A stretch of DNA of 64,000 nucleotides from Stramonita haemastoma (lineage: Eukaryota > Mollusca > Gastropoda > Neogastropoda > Muricidae): contig CM060334.1 in NCBI GenBank assembly GCA_030674155.1, positions 17,526,158 through 17,590,157 on the forward strand. The letters are read 5' to 3'. Both the position numbers and the translations under genes were made by a program. Under the pieces are notes generated by a model that worked only from the letters and a program-made list of their open reading frames with translations, was not told the origin of the DNA and did not search any database. Positions within the stretch are counted from its first letter, which is position 1. Every line of letters begins with the position of its first letter. Positions 21,960-35,500 of the stretch are shown one piece after another.

Positions 21960-22780
21960 ACAACCAGCAGTGGTTCTCGCCTTGGGTTACAGACTCCCAC
22001 CCGTTTCCCCAAACACTTCTGTGCCTGTGGTGAGTGTGTAAAAGCCTTCAGGGTTGGGGTGTTTCTTTTTTTTTTCTTTTTTTAATCTATATACACTTTC
22101 AAGGACTAATGGAATAAGCACTTGTGTCCTTTTTGTATGTCAAGTCCCGGTGTACACCCATTCCAACTAATCCAAAGCATCTTCATGTTTATAACTATAT
22201 CAGGGCTGCCACCTCTTCAAATTTTAAATCCCAGAATAAAATGGTGCAACTATTATACAATTTAAAACAGGGTATAAAACCATTCCCAACAGCATTCTTT
22301 TCAAAGGCTAAAGAGTTTTTAACAACAATGAAAGATTTCTACATGCCTAGGTTTATAGTCTCATCTGAAGGAGTCAGTACTGACTCGACTCCTGGGGGGA
22401 AATCCCTCTGAACAGGCGACTCGGCAGTGGCTCGAACCCAGGTCATCAGATCACGAGCTAAGCCCTCTCACCACCAGGCTATCTTGTCCCCCAAGGTTCA
22501 TGGGAGAAGGTCGCTGGAGAGACATTGTGGTGGTTCCCACCCCAGGTGGGCGTCTCATTTAGTCTGGCTCCACAACTGAGCTGTTACTAGTCAGTAGATG
22601 GGTCCTGCATATGTTTACAGGCACCAATGAACACCACCCAAGTGACCCAGCTGGTGGCCCCACACTGGTCAAATATTGATGGGCTCCCTGTGGACTTCTG
22701 ATTCCCCTAGTAAGCGACAGAAATGAGCAGCATGGGAACAGAGGGCTGGAATGGCACACATGACAAGGCAGCATAAAAGC
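21960..22780 (+). mobile_element. Element D, old 3' half, interrupted
   Basis: 21975-22050 (TTTCCCCAAACACTTCTGTG, CCTGTGGTGAGTGTG) and 22500-22780 (GAGACATTGTGGTGGTTCCC, GATGGGCTCCCTGTGGACTT) match the distal D body in order. The SINE B-like element at 22100-22492 lies between them. The tail at 22775 is degenerate. Confidence 0.7.
22100..22492 (-). mobile_element. Diverged SINE B-like element splitting an element-D copy
   Basis: The left part has AATGGAATAAGCACTTGTGT and the right part has the reversed head (GGCTCGAACCCAGGTCATCA, CACCAGGCTATCTTGTCCCC). The middle (22185-22300) is a segment also seen near 63640-63780. It interrupts the old D copy at 21960-22780. Confidence 0.65.
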
Positions 22781-22789
22781 AATAATAAT

Positions 22790-23043
22790 AAAATGCTGAT
22801 ACATTGACCACCTGTTTAAAAATTCAGTGGGCCTCTGAAGCCCTGTACACATTTTCCCTCTTTTTTACAGTCTTCTCTTATTCACTTATTTTTAAAACAC
22901 ACGCACACACAAATGTCATTTTGCGTATCCTCGGGGCAGTCCCAATAGAAGGGGAGAATCCGAAGCCTTTGGTGCTGTTGGGTGGAGGAGAGGTACAAAG
23001 TTGGTGAAGTTGAGCATCACAGATGGAGGGGGAGAAAAGACCA
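22790..23043 (-). other. Probable ubiquilin 3' UTR
   Basis: Follows the ubiquilin stop codon. I see no canonical AATAAA on the minus strand close to the stop, so the 3' end is not placed. An old element-D copy begins just beyond at 22780. Confidence 0.4.
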
Positions 23044-23105
23044 TCACCTCTGTTGTAACAACCGATCGATGGCTGCGTTCACATCACCCAGCGTGGCTGT
23101 CAGGG
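23044..23105 (-). CDS. UBQLN: Ubiquilin exon 15 (UBA, end and stop)
   Basis: Completes the UBA domain with [20 protein letters not shown] and TGA at 23044-23046. Acceptor GTTAATTTCAG. The IATGGDINAAIERLL consensus is recognisable. Confidence 0.96.
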
Positions 23106-26100
23106 CTGAAATTAACCACAACAAATAATACCGTTAGTTCCACAGAACAATCAAAACTAAAATCTGCCTAATTTTTGGTTTACTCATGTTCTCAGAATCC
23201 CCACTATTCCTTTATCAAAACAATTTTCATGTTGGCAAACTCCCAAATTCAATAGTTAGGTACCCCAAAAAATATCAAGAATAGAGTTTGTAATATCTTT
23301 TACAGCAAACAAATATTCCTGCATTCTGCATTAAATAAAGTGCATATTGGGTGAGGTTTTGTTTGGGTTTTTTTGTTTAAAAACTGGGTGAGGTGTTTTT
23401 TGCATTCCTACTGCTGTTCACTGGCACACAAAAAAAATCTTGACGTTTTTTGCTGTTGGTATGGCTATCATGATCACTCCCCTCCAGCTTGGCACCAGCA
23501 GCTTCTAGTGTCACTGCCCCATCAACTAGATCACAAAAAGCCTTTAAATCTGCTCTATTGCCATCCAAAGCCTCTCTCACCTGACACCCCACCCTACCCA
23601 TCACTGCTAACAACACTTATTTAGCAAACTCTGAAAATTCATAGCTTGCTTAAACATTACAAATTTGGACACAGGTGCAGAAAACATGCCAGCATCTTGC
23701 TAAAGCAAGACAGCAACTCAACAACATCTTGATTATGAAAACAACAACGGCAGTGCCAATTTAGGCATGTGCTCCTAAGCACTCTAGGCGATAGCAATGC
23801 AAATTTCTCAATGGGCGCTGGCAGGAACTAAAAGCCTTTTCCTTTCAAAAACATCACACTATCTGTCCACATAAACTAAATACTGTGACCAATATACTTT
23901 TGTTTAATGCTTTGGGGGTGGAAAAAGAGACATGCATAAATTTACAGTGGATTTCAGTGTATTGTTCTGCTGTAGGGCTTTCAGATCACTGATGGAAGCT
24001 GCACGAAACAGCAAGCACTCTCCAGATTTAGACATCAGATTTACTACAGGGCAACAAATTCCCTTAGACAAAATGTTCTAACAATTCTTGCTCTTCTACC
24101 TCTTGTACAAGCCTGGCGATAACAAACAAAATATACACAATCTCTTTATCACTTTTTCCATGCTAGCTAGGGGTCTGATAACCGCAGGTGTAAAAGCTGC
24201 TGCCACCATGTAAATATAAACCGACCACTGTGTTGCACTGTGAAAACAGCAGTCAAGCAGGACACTGTGAAAACAGCAGTCAAGCAGGACCCCATCTCAC
24301 CTCTCATATTGGCGTCCCTGTCCATGAAGCCCATGGCAGCTAACTGATCCAGCTGAGGTGCATACCTCTGCTCTGGTGGCTGGTTCTGCAACAGGCCACC
24401 AAATCCAAGGTCACAATAATCAACATTTCTCTGCTTGCTGGACAATATCTTTTTCTGACAAAATGTGCAAACAAAAAGTTCTGTAGAATTGACAAACCAC
24501 CTCTAAGGCCGACAGCTTGATAATGGGTATTACAACAGTAGTGTCAACACATACTAAATAGGACCAAACTAAGACAAAATTTTTCGAGATTGCAGAAATA
24601 CAGCTGGTTTACCATTCTGCAAACTATAAAATTATACACAACTACTTTTTAGAATATGACAAATAATAATTTATTTGACAAAAGCAAAATAAACAATTCT
24701 CGAATTACGTCTCATAATCTAGCGTTTTTACAGCTTTGTTTTAACATGACTGTTGTCAACAGTTTAATTCTGCTTCCCTATACAAGACACGTATACACAT
24801 ACGCATGCACACTCTTCCACAGCTAGTCTGCCTCCAGTTAATTTTCTACTCCTTGAATTCTTTTTTCTGACATAATACCCATGGAAAGATTGTTTTTGAA
24901 AGTGAAGAAATTTTTTTTTAAGATCAACCAGTCTAATGTACATCTTGACCTAGCTATAGACAATGCTCATATGTTTGCTGGTCTTGTGGCTAAAACTAAT
25001 AATTCACGAAATAATGTCACGCTACCCACTGCTACAGGATACAGCCTACAAAATAATCTTACAAAATAAAGAAAATTGAAAAGAGAACAAAAATGACAAA
25101 ACAGTTCCATTGACTGCTAACTGAAGTGTTAGGTTGAAAGAAATGAAACAACCAAAAAAACCCCACCCAACACTCTCTGGTTTTGAAATCAATGACCAAA
25201 TTTTAAAATAAAAAAGTATACCCTACTCTTTGCTTTGCCCACCAGTGTCTTTTGGTTTCAATACCTTTTCCTTGTCCATTCCCCTGCCTTTTTTCAAGAA
25301 AAATTAAAAAGATAATTCTCTCTCATGCTGAAGCTGAATGCACAGGCCGGATTTGTCAGGCACTTAACAGCAGCATTTTTGACAACAATAGCTGCTGTTG
25401 AGTGTCCGACAACAAAGAAGAAGATGAAGGCGATACGAACCAGCCAATGACTCCACCCCCACCCCCACTAAGATGGCACACCACTCACTCACCTGACCGC
25501 CCACCATCATGCCCATGAGCTGTGACATCATGTTGGTGAAGGCTTCCTGGCCAGACCCCTGCACTGAAGGACCGGCACTGGTCACCCCCGGGGTCGATGA
25601 TGTCGTGGTCGTCGCAGGTGTCGTTGAAGGGCTGGCAGGGTTGGAACCATCAGTGGCAGCAGTGGTGGTGGTGGTGGTGGTGCCATCAATGCTGGCACCA
25701 GTGGTGGTGATGGTGGTGGCGGCTGCAGCGCGTAATGAGGCACCATGAAGGCCCGTCAGAGTACTGAGGCACAGACACAGACAGACCACAGCATGTAACA
25801 CGCCCATATCCTCAATTCCTATCTTTACGCTGGTTTGAACCAGAAAACGGACAAATTTGGCAGCTTGACAGTGCGTTTGCTTGAACATGTACGCTTAATA
25901 TGCATCTTGAAAAAATGTATATCAAGAGCTTGGTTTGTGGCCGCCGCTGTAGTCTAGTGGTTAGGGCGTTGGACTCGTAATCTAAAGGTTGCGGGTCCGA
26001 TCCCAGCTTTCGGCTATGGCGTTGTGCCCTTGGAAAAGGCACTTTACAGCTATTTTCTCACCCCACCCAGGTGTAAAAGGGGTACCAACCTTGTGTTGGG

Positions 26101-29100
26101 GTTAACCCTGCGATCGACTGGCATCCTATCCAGGGGGAGTCTATGACTCTCAGTCGCTTACGCCACAGAAACCGGATAAGCACCGCCTGATGAGCCTTAG
26201 GCTCGGACAGACTTTAACTTTAACTAAGAGCTTGGTTTGGGGACAAAAGGGGAAAATATGCTGATTTTGGTGTGTGACAGTGATTCTGTCTTTTCCCCTT
26301 AACTTTTCTCCTTTAGTGTCCCAATCAAACTGGCTTGACATACATAGCATTCAACTCCTATGAAATCTCCACTCAATGCTAATAACTTCATTAACCTTAG
26401 CAAGCTGAAGGCGCATCGTGTAGCCGAACAAATTATTTCCCTTGAATCTGCAGGTGCATCTTGTCGCCCAACATAGGGTGTTCAAATTTCGCGGTTCAGT
26501 AGCACAGTTTCCGTTACTATTAATGGCAACACACGTCACTTTCGATTCAAAACAAGGCTAGAGTTTCCTCTACTGTCCGCCATTTGCATTTTCTTCAACA
26601 CAACATGTGACAGTAAATTTTTGAAAGTAAAAAATCAACTTTCAGAATTTGTTCAACACAAAAATGACGGACACCGATTCCGAACAATTTTTGCTGGAAA
26701 TATCCATCGAATCTGACTTAAAAATGATTTTGAAGGCTTCAAACTTGTTAAAATCGACTTTGAAGTAACGGTAAGAGATGTAGGTCACAGTGATAGTGTT
26801 TCAAGTGTCTGCGAGATCTATGATGATCGCGAATATGATGTACCAAGAAGCCATAAACATGTCAGAAAAAAAATTCCTGCAAAAATCTTTCCAAATTTGA
26901 TTCTACCATTTTGGCAAAGAAAAATCCCAGGAAAAAATTGGTGCTTACTTTTCACAAATTTGCTGTCAAGTGTCACGTTGAAGGAAATGCAAATGAGGAC
27001 GGACGTGACAACTTAGGCCTCGTTTTGAATCAAAAGTAGCATTGTAGTCATTACTGGTCACGGAAATTGTGCTGACAAACTGTTTTGAATCCGTTATATT
27101 TGGTGATACAGAGCACATGCAGATGCAAGAAAGATAATGTTTGGAAACATGATGCACCTACAGAACGCTAAAAGGTGGCATCACTGAAAGTTTTTAAACA
27201 ATTTTAAGGTTAGAATGTGAAAAAAACACAAAAAAACCGTTAGAATGTGGCTGGATGAAAAACTGCTGCATACACAAAATCTCACCATTAGTGAACCTCA
27301 GAGCTCTAACCAAAGAAGGAGAGAAAAAAAAACACCTAAATTTCCTCACATAAGTATTACATTTCAAAAATGGTTTTTCAACAAAATAATTCACGTGGTT
27401 CACTGCAAGTCTAAATTGTTTTTAAGATATAAATTAGTTTTTGTCTATCACTGCTTTTAAAAACTGGTTTACTAACAAATTTTTAAAAATCAGCACACAA
27501 CACTTGGTCAGATGTTAAACACAATAATCCACTTCACTGAAGAAGTACATCATTTGAGCATATGGTGCAAAACACAGCATAAATACTAGCACAGTACTCA
27601 CTTCACGAAGCTGTCGGGCATCTCAGACTGCAACATGTGCACGCCCTGTTGGATCTGCATGATAGCGTCCATGGCCCGGGGGTTGCTCAGTGCCGACTGC
27701 AGGTCTGGATTGTTCATCTGTAATGGAACCAGTCTTCACTCACTTATCCATGCCATCCTCTGTAATGGAACCAGTCTTCACTCACTTATCCATGCCACAT
27801 TATCCATGCCATCCTCTGTAATGGAACCAGTCTTCACTCACTTATCCATGCCATCCTCTGTAATGGAACCAGTCTTCACCCACTTATCCATGCTATATTA
27901 CCCATGCCATATGCACAAGTATATGCTTGTGCTAAGGATCTCTATTCAAAACATCCTTTAAACATTTCAATTCTTGATGGCAGAAAATCTACTATGTCAC
28001 AAACTTTTCAAAAATTGAGTTTTATATTCAACTTTGCATTTCCTGTCCATTTATGACTTCCATTTGCAAAACCAACTGCCAGCCATTTTTTTGTCTCACA
28101 AAAAAAAAACCCAGTGACAAGACAATAAAACACAAAACTGTCACTATATTCAGAGACATTTCCTAATGTTTTTGGGTTGTTTTGTTGTTTTTTTAAATAC
28201 ATTGATGTGAAGGGTGTGGTTTACCTGTCCCATGATGGTGGGCAGCTGGGAGTTGAACTGCTCCAGAAGCTGAGGATTTCCCGCAAACATGGGACTGTTG
28301 CTCAACACCTGCACATCCACATGCAACCCCCTGTTAGCCTCACATTTGGACTGATGCCATAGCGGAGTGGTTAAGATGCTCCACTTCAAACCCACAGTCT
28401 GGTGAATTAACCCTCTCCCATTTTCTAATGCCGCAGCGGGCTTTTCGGAAAAGGCCCCATTTATTTTATCGTGCCGCAGCATGCCGAGAATCGCTCGCGG
28501 CCAGTGGGTATTTTCCATCACGCTGTGAGCATGAACAAGGTCACACACACCATGAGTGACTTTTCCCGCTATAGTAAGGATAGCCCAATGGCTTTTCAGT
28601 ACTATTTTTGGCACCACACATCCTTCCATTCTCAAGAAATTGGTCAGCGTCTCTCATTTTCATTCACACATTTTCTCATAGGTAAGAATGGCGGCAAAGC
28701 ACGAAGATGAAATGTAGGAAGATTTTCCAGAAGATGAAATTGACGAAATTATGCGTCAAGTTGAGGAGATTGAAAGACAACAGAATGGAGAATCTGATGT
28801 TGAAATTGAAACTGAAGAAGGAAGGGATGAAATAGATGAGGATTATGCAGTAGAAAGTGACCCTGAAGACAACATTCCACTACTAAATTTGCAGACGACG
28901 TGGCGCGCGGCGCACACAGCGCTGGCAGTGAAAGATTTTCAGTTGCCTGCAGGCCCTGTACACACACTACCGCTCAGTGCCAAGCCCCTGGATTATTTTT
29001 TTCTGTTTGTTTCCCCAACTTTTTTTCGTAGTGCGGCAGATGAGACAAATAAGTATGCTAAACAAAAAATCGCTGCTAGAGGTGTGGCTTCTGATCCTTT

Positions 29101-30431
29101 GTGGACAGACACAACACCTGAGGAGATCAGGGCTTACCTGTCTATACTAATAATGATGGGAATCAATCGTCTACCCAGAATACATATGTACTGGTCCACT
29201 GACCCCAAGTTTTCTCACTCATGGATCAGTACTGTCATGCCCAAAACAAGATTTTTGAAGCTGAATCAGTATTTTCATTTGAGAGACACAAGTGACACAC
29301 CTGGACGTGACAGCCCCCAGTACGACCCTCTCTACAAGATCAGGCCCTTTCTCAATGACATCAAAGCCCAGTTCAAGGCACGATGCAATCCATCCCGTGA
29401 ATAATGTACCGTGTTTGCATATTTTTTATTTCTCTTTAGTGTGTAGAAAAACTGTACAATCCCAGACAATGGACTTGGTGACAATCTTCATGTGATGTGT
29501 ATTATTCAATCGGATTACCCTGACATGGAATCCTATAGAGGGCCTGTAGGTAGGACACTATTTTTTTCAATTTTGACTCATACTAGTGCATGATGTGCAT
29601 GTTAGAGCATATTATTTTACAAACAGCATGAAGTGAACATGTTGTCACCTTGATTTGGTGACAAAAAGGGGGACAGCAACACGACATATATAAGCAGGAC
29701 TGTCAAATTTTGATGCAAAGTAAACTATGACAACTTATGAACACTCCTGTCAAATTTCAAGACTCTACTATCAGTAGTTTTTATACGGTGGTGTATATTA
29801 CTAAGGAACTGTGTTTTACTAGAAAAAGATTGAAATTTTCCGAATACTAGGAGGAGTTTCTTGGTCAGAAAAGCGAATGGAAGAGGGTTAAGGGTCGGGA
29901 TTTTTACCGTCTCCCAAGTCAAGTTCAAGTGCGGACCTACCAGTGCCTTAATTCCCTTCATACAGAAGATCAAATATCCATGTTAAACATCCCTGTAATT
30001 CATGTCAGCGTTCGGTGGGTTATGAAAACAGGATCATACCCAGCTTCCATCCCAAAAGTTGGAATGCGGCTACCTTCATGGTAGGCAAAAACAGTCGCTT
30101 ACACAAAATCTCACAAAACCCACTATTAAAGCAAAAATAAAATTATACCTTCATACTTCAAGTTCAGTATGAAGTAGAAAGATGGCTACACTTTTATAAT
30201 CATTCAAAATCTCAAAATCAACAACCCGACCCCCACCCTGCCTATAATGGCTCCTACCGAAAAATTGGGTCAGGTGCAAGGCAACCTATTTCGTGGTGGA
30301 GCGTCACAAATACTTACTGCCAGTTACTACATGAAACTTTAAAAACTTTTTCAAGATTAATTGATTTCTTTGTGTAAAGTTCCTTGCTTTCATATTTTTC
30401 ATATATATTTCATATGTACTCATGCATATGT

Positions 30432-30501
<70 letters not shown>

Positions 30502-32561
30502 ACCACAACCATGCTTTTTGTAAGAGTAAGCCATTGTGTGCCGGTGGGAACAGAAAAGATTTACAAAAACTGCATACACACGGGGACTGGATATAAAAAA
30601 GCACACGAGTGCTTATTCCATTATCCTCAATATAAAAGAATAAAATAAGATTAAAAAAACAATCCCTGCGTTACCTGTCGAGCCAGATCTGGGTTGGAAG
30701 ACAAGGCCTGGAGCATGGACTGCATGTAGGGGGCCTGCATCATGTTCTGAATCATCTGGGGGTTCTGCATCATCTGCTGCACCATCGACTGCATGCCGGC
30801 GTTGTTGTACAGCGACCCTGAAACAAACCGTCCCAATATGACTCACTCTGGCTTCTTACCACTTCCACCACAACTTACTTAGGGTTCTTAAAAAGTTCAA
30901 CATCCCCATAGTTCGAATGCACCTACCTTACTTAAAAATCTTATTATTTAGTGAACCTCAGACCTCTATGCGAGTAACAAAAAACCCAAAGAGAAAAACC
31001 ACAAAAAAGAATGGTTCAACCAAATAAAATTGAAGTCTTTTTTTCTCAGGCCCTGTCAGCTATTTCTTTCACATCCACTCTGTCAACTCTTACAATTAAA
31101 AGTTAATTCCTTTTCAACATTTTACTTCACTGAAATATAAAAACTGCAACTTTTAAAGAAAGTGAAGTAAACGTTTCTCAGTAGACACTTGGAAACAGTA
31201 GGTGAACCTGCTAGACCTGTCAACTTAAATTTTTTCAGGAGCTAAGGGTCTTATTTTTACTTTCAATTTTGATTTTATTTTAACTACTTTCTCTTCTTTG
31301 AGGTTTGAGTTATAATTACTTGCTCTTCAAAAATGCAGAAGAAGATACTGAAAATTCCAGGACTTTTTCTGAGCCTATAGGTCAACATTTCACAAGAGAA
31401 TTGACCCTGGAAAGATTCTGTAGGAAAAAAAAACAAAACTCCCATAAGGAGGAATAAGCAAACTTACAAACAGTGGGAGAAAAATGGGTGGACCTGCATA
31501 AGTGGTAATGCACTTTACTCGAGTACCATAAACCAAATTTCAGTGACAAACCTGCTATGACTGAAAGTGGTAAATTAAATATTACTTTATACCACTATTT
31601 AGACACCCCATTATAATAAAATACAATACTACTGGCTGTATAAGCACATGTTTTTCAATACTACTAAGCTTCCTTGACCCTTTGCTCAGCGCAGCAAAAT
31701 CATTTGTTCACTTTCTGCTAGGCAAGGAAAATGAAAGATGGCTGTGAGGAGGTGTGTGTATTTATCATGCAATAACTCTCCAATGCTTACATGGATTTTG
31801 ATACAATAAAAGCAACAAGATGCAGAAATAAATTTTAAAAACTACAACTTCCTTTTCAATGTTGATCTTTTAATTTTCTTTCAAAAATACAATATGTAAG
31901 CAAACAAGGTAATTGATCTGTTTGTGTGTGTCACACTTGTGTTGCAATAACTTTGAAATGCATGCATGGATTTTGGTCAAATAAAAATTAAACCATTCAG
32001 AAATAATTACAGAAAAAACATTTTCTACCTACTGTTGGTAAACACTTTTTTTATGAATGATGCATGAACACACGAAACATTCGCCATTGTGCTTGCTGAT
32101 GATCATGGCATGTTAACTTTACGGTTTGAGCCACCACCATGTCAAAAATCCCAAACAGCATCCAGTTCACAAAATATATCAAGCTGTAAATCATTGCCAA
32201 ACTATAAATCCATAATAATTCCCCCAATTCTAGGAGTAAAATTTAAAATGCGCATCAACAAGATGCAAGATGCGCACTCTTAAAATAGGCCATTGTGTGC
32301 CGGTGTGAACAAATGACAAGATTTACAAAACTGCATAGGGAAACAAATACAGTTGCATGCAGGAAAAAGAAAAAAAAATGGGTAGGCGCTGCACTTGTGG
32401 CGATGCGCTCTCCCCGGGGAGAGCAGCCCGAATTTCACACAGAGAAATCTGCTGTGACATAAAGTGGTACAAAATACAAAGTACAAATACAAAAATACAC
32501 ATGGGGACTGGATGTAAAAAAGCAAACGAGTGCTTATTCCATTATCCCTGATATAAAAGAA

Positions 32562-32594
<33 letters not shown>

Positions 32595-35500
32595 AAATAA
32601 ACAACACCCACACCCACACAGAGACTCAAACCCACCCTGTGACAGGCTGGAGGTGGTGGTGTTGGTGGTGGAGGCAGCGGCGGATGTGGTGGTGCCAGAG
32701 CTCCAAGGGTTGGGGAGGGGGTCTGAGTTCTCCCTGCCCTGCTGACTGCTGCCGAGTCCTGTCACCACACAGAAAACAACCTTCAGTCAGGAATCTAACT
32801 TGCTGGAATGACCGTAAAACTGCAACGACAAGTGATCTGTCCCATATTGAGTTGTTGCCTGTTCCCCATCTAAAAACCCGGGGGGTTTCCCTCCATTCCA
32901 TACGTCTGCAAGCCTGGACACGGTTTCAAACAATGCAGAGTTTAACAGTTCAATGGAAATACCAATGGGCCTGACTCACAGGAGGGCTGCAGAAGGTTTT
33001 AGTCAAGCTAAAAAGCACAAACAAATTTTGGCCAGCTGAAAGGAATCGGGGTAACTGCATGAGGATGTAACCAAATTTCTGACACAACTGCCTTTCATCC
33101 CTACCAGAACAGTCATTTCAAAATCCACACTTTTACACCCTCTGATCACCCTTTATCATCAGTAATTTTAACATTCACAACCCATTCACCTTTCACTTTA
33201 CACATTGAAAAATTCCACAAAAATAGTACTGACCAGACCCCGAACTTGCTGCAGAAGCAAAGGGGTTTGAACCCAAGGTCTCCTGTGCAGCACTCATCAT
33301 GGGCTCCTGGATGTCATGGTACATTCGCTGCAGGGCGTTGAAACCACCAGGTAAACTCTGGCCACACAGCAACATATTCATCATCAGAAAGGATCCTTGC
33401 ACAGACTGTTTCTTCACTTCTACTTGGCTAAATACTCGTCTTCCCTTTTTCTCTGTGTGTGTGTGTGTGTGTGCGTGTTTTCACAAGTTGCGGTATTAGA
33501 CAGGAAAGAGAATGTGTCAGGGGCAGATGGTGTGATTGGTAATGTGTGGGAAAAAATTTCTGGGGATCAATATACATGAAATTATAAAACTTTCATGTTA
33601 CTAACCTACAGAACTACAATAAAGAAAAAGGAAAATGCAGTTCTAACAATTCCCAACAAAATAATTCCAATGAAAAATGTAAATAAATTTCAGTTAAAAT
33701 TCACATGAGAAAAAAATATATCACAATGTAAGTAACCCCTGCCCCCCCTCCCCCTCCAAAACAAAACACAAAAAAACCCAACCCCCCTCCCCCACCCAAA
33801 ACAACAAGAACCACCACAACAACAAAAAACAACAAAAAAATAACATCTCCTAGCACCCCTCCCCTAAAAAACAAAAAAATAATAGGAATACAAATACCAT
33901 AACAGGACATCTATTGCTAAAAAAAATCTTACAAACAAGAAACAATAACTGGATTAGAGCATCTTTAAGTCCAATGGACTATGCATCAGCAATCTAAAAA
34001 AGTCATATACAAGTGACAGACTGTTAAATATTGCTAACGGAGAAGATATCTTCAAAACGGGAAAAGTTAAAAGTTAAAGTCTGTCCCGAGCCTTAGGCTC
34101 ATCAGGCCGGTGCTTATCCCGGTTTCTGTGGCGTTAAGCGACTGAGAGTCATAGACTCCCCCCTGGATAGGACGCCAGTCTATCGCAGGGTTAACCCCCA
34201 ACACGAGGTTGGTACCCCTTTTACACCTGGGTGGGGTGAGAAAATAGCCGTAAAGTGCCTTTTCCAAGGGCACAACGCCATAGCCGAAAGCTGGGATCGA
34301 ACTCGCAACCTTTAGATTACGAGTCCAACGCCCTAACCACTAGGCTACAGCGGCGGCTTCCAAAACGGGAATAGGCTCTTTTAATTAAGCTGCGGCATGA
34401 TCTGCTGTTATGTTATTACACATATGCAAAAAGCATTTCCAGCCTATTTTGTCTGGAAGCATATCAATTTCCAACTACATGCTAAGGAAACAATGTTTTT
34501 TTAATAATATATATATATAATGTTCTCATGTTTTAACAAAAGAATCAAACTTAAATATTTCTTTGTGTGCATCTAGACAGCCAAGCCCCATTTCTTCACA
34601 CTAAAATAACTTTTGTTGGGATTTTATTACAATATAACACTTGTAGTAAAAAGGGGAGCACTACTTGTGTCACCCCCAGGCAAACTTTGGTTCTTCTTTT
34701 TGCTAGGCTGTCAACTTTTTCATTGTATAAAAACCACTGTCATGGAATCCAACAGAAAGTTATTTCTGAGCCCTTTAAAGATGACAAATTTCAATGACTT
34801 CAAATCTGACTTTTGTTTGCAAAGTACTTATGGCATAAATTACTGATGTGGAGTCCACAGAGTGCGAGAGAGTGAGTGTGTGAGTGTGTGAGTGTGTGTG
34901 TGTGTGTGTGCGCGCGCGCATGCGCGCACTCGTGCGTGCATGCACAGACATACGTACTTGTACGTGCTTGTGTAAAGTGTATGCATGTGTGTGTGAATGT
35001 ATCCTTGCAGGTACATGTGTGTGTTAGTGTGTGTTAGAGGGCACTTTTTTGCTTTTCTTTGGGGTCTTTTCTTAGTTTTCTTTTCCTTGCAGTAAGTGTA
35101 GAGACTTTCAGTAATGCTAGTCTTGTAAGACCAAAACTACATCTACTACCAATGTCATCACTGTACAGCAACCCACCAGAGAAAACCCTGCAATGCTGCG
35201 TCAACTCTGCAGCAGTTCATAACTAGTTCAATACTAATAAAGGCCAACAATTCTGTGGCAGTTCTGACAACCTAGTTTGCAAAAGCAGTAAATTCTACTT
35301 ACCTCTAAATTACTCATGGCACGATCCTGTGACCGCATTAATTCCTGTAGCATAGCAGGATTGCGGGCCAGTTCCATTGTCTGCAAGATTGACTAGTTTT
35401 TTAAGCACGTTACAGAGTATTCATTTCACATGTACACATCTGACTTTTTTTTAGTGCACTGTTGATTCCTTTAAAATAAAATAATAAACATAAAAGACCT

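Noticed and set aside
25364..25888. A 174-codon Thr-rich frame as a stand-alone gene
   Set aside because: Only 25493-25763 is ubiquilin exon; the rest is read-through into intron, as shown by splice sites and phase.
28751..29404. Functional domesticated piggyBac gene
   Set aside because: An upstream in-frame TAG, loss of the catalytic core, and terminal repeats with TTAA show a dead transposon copy rather than a domesticated gene.
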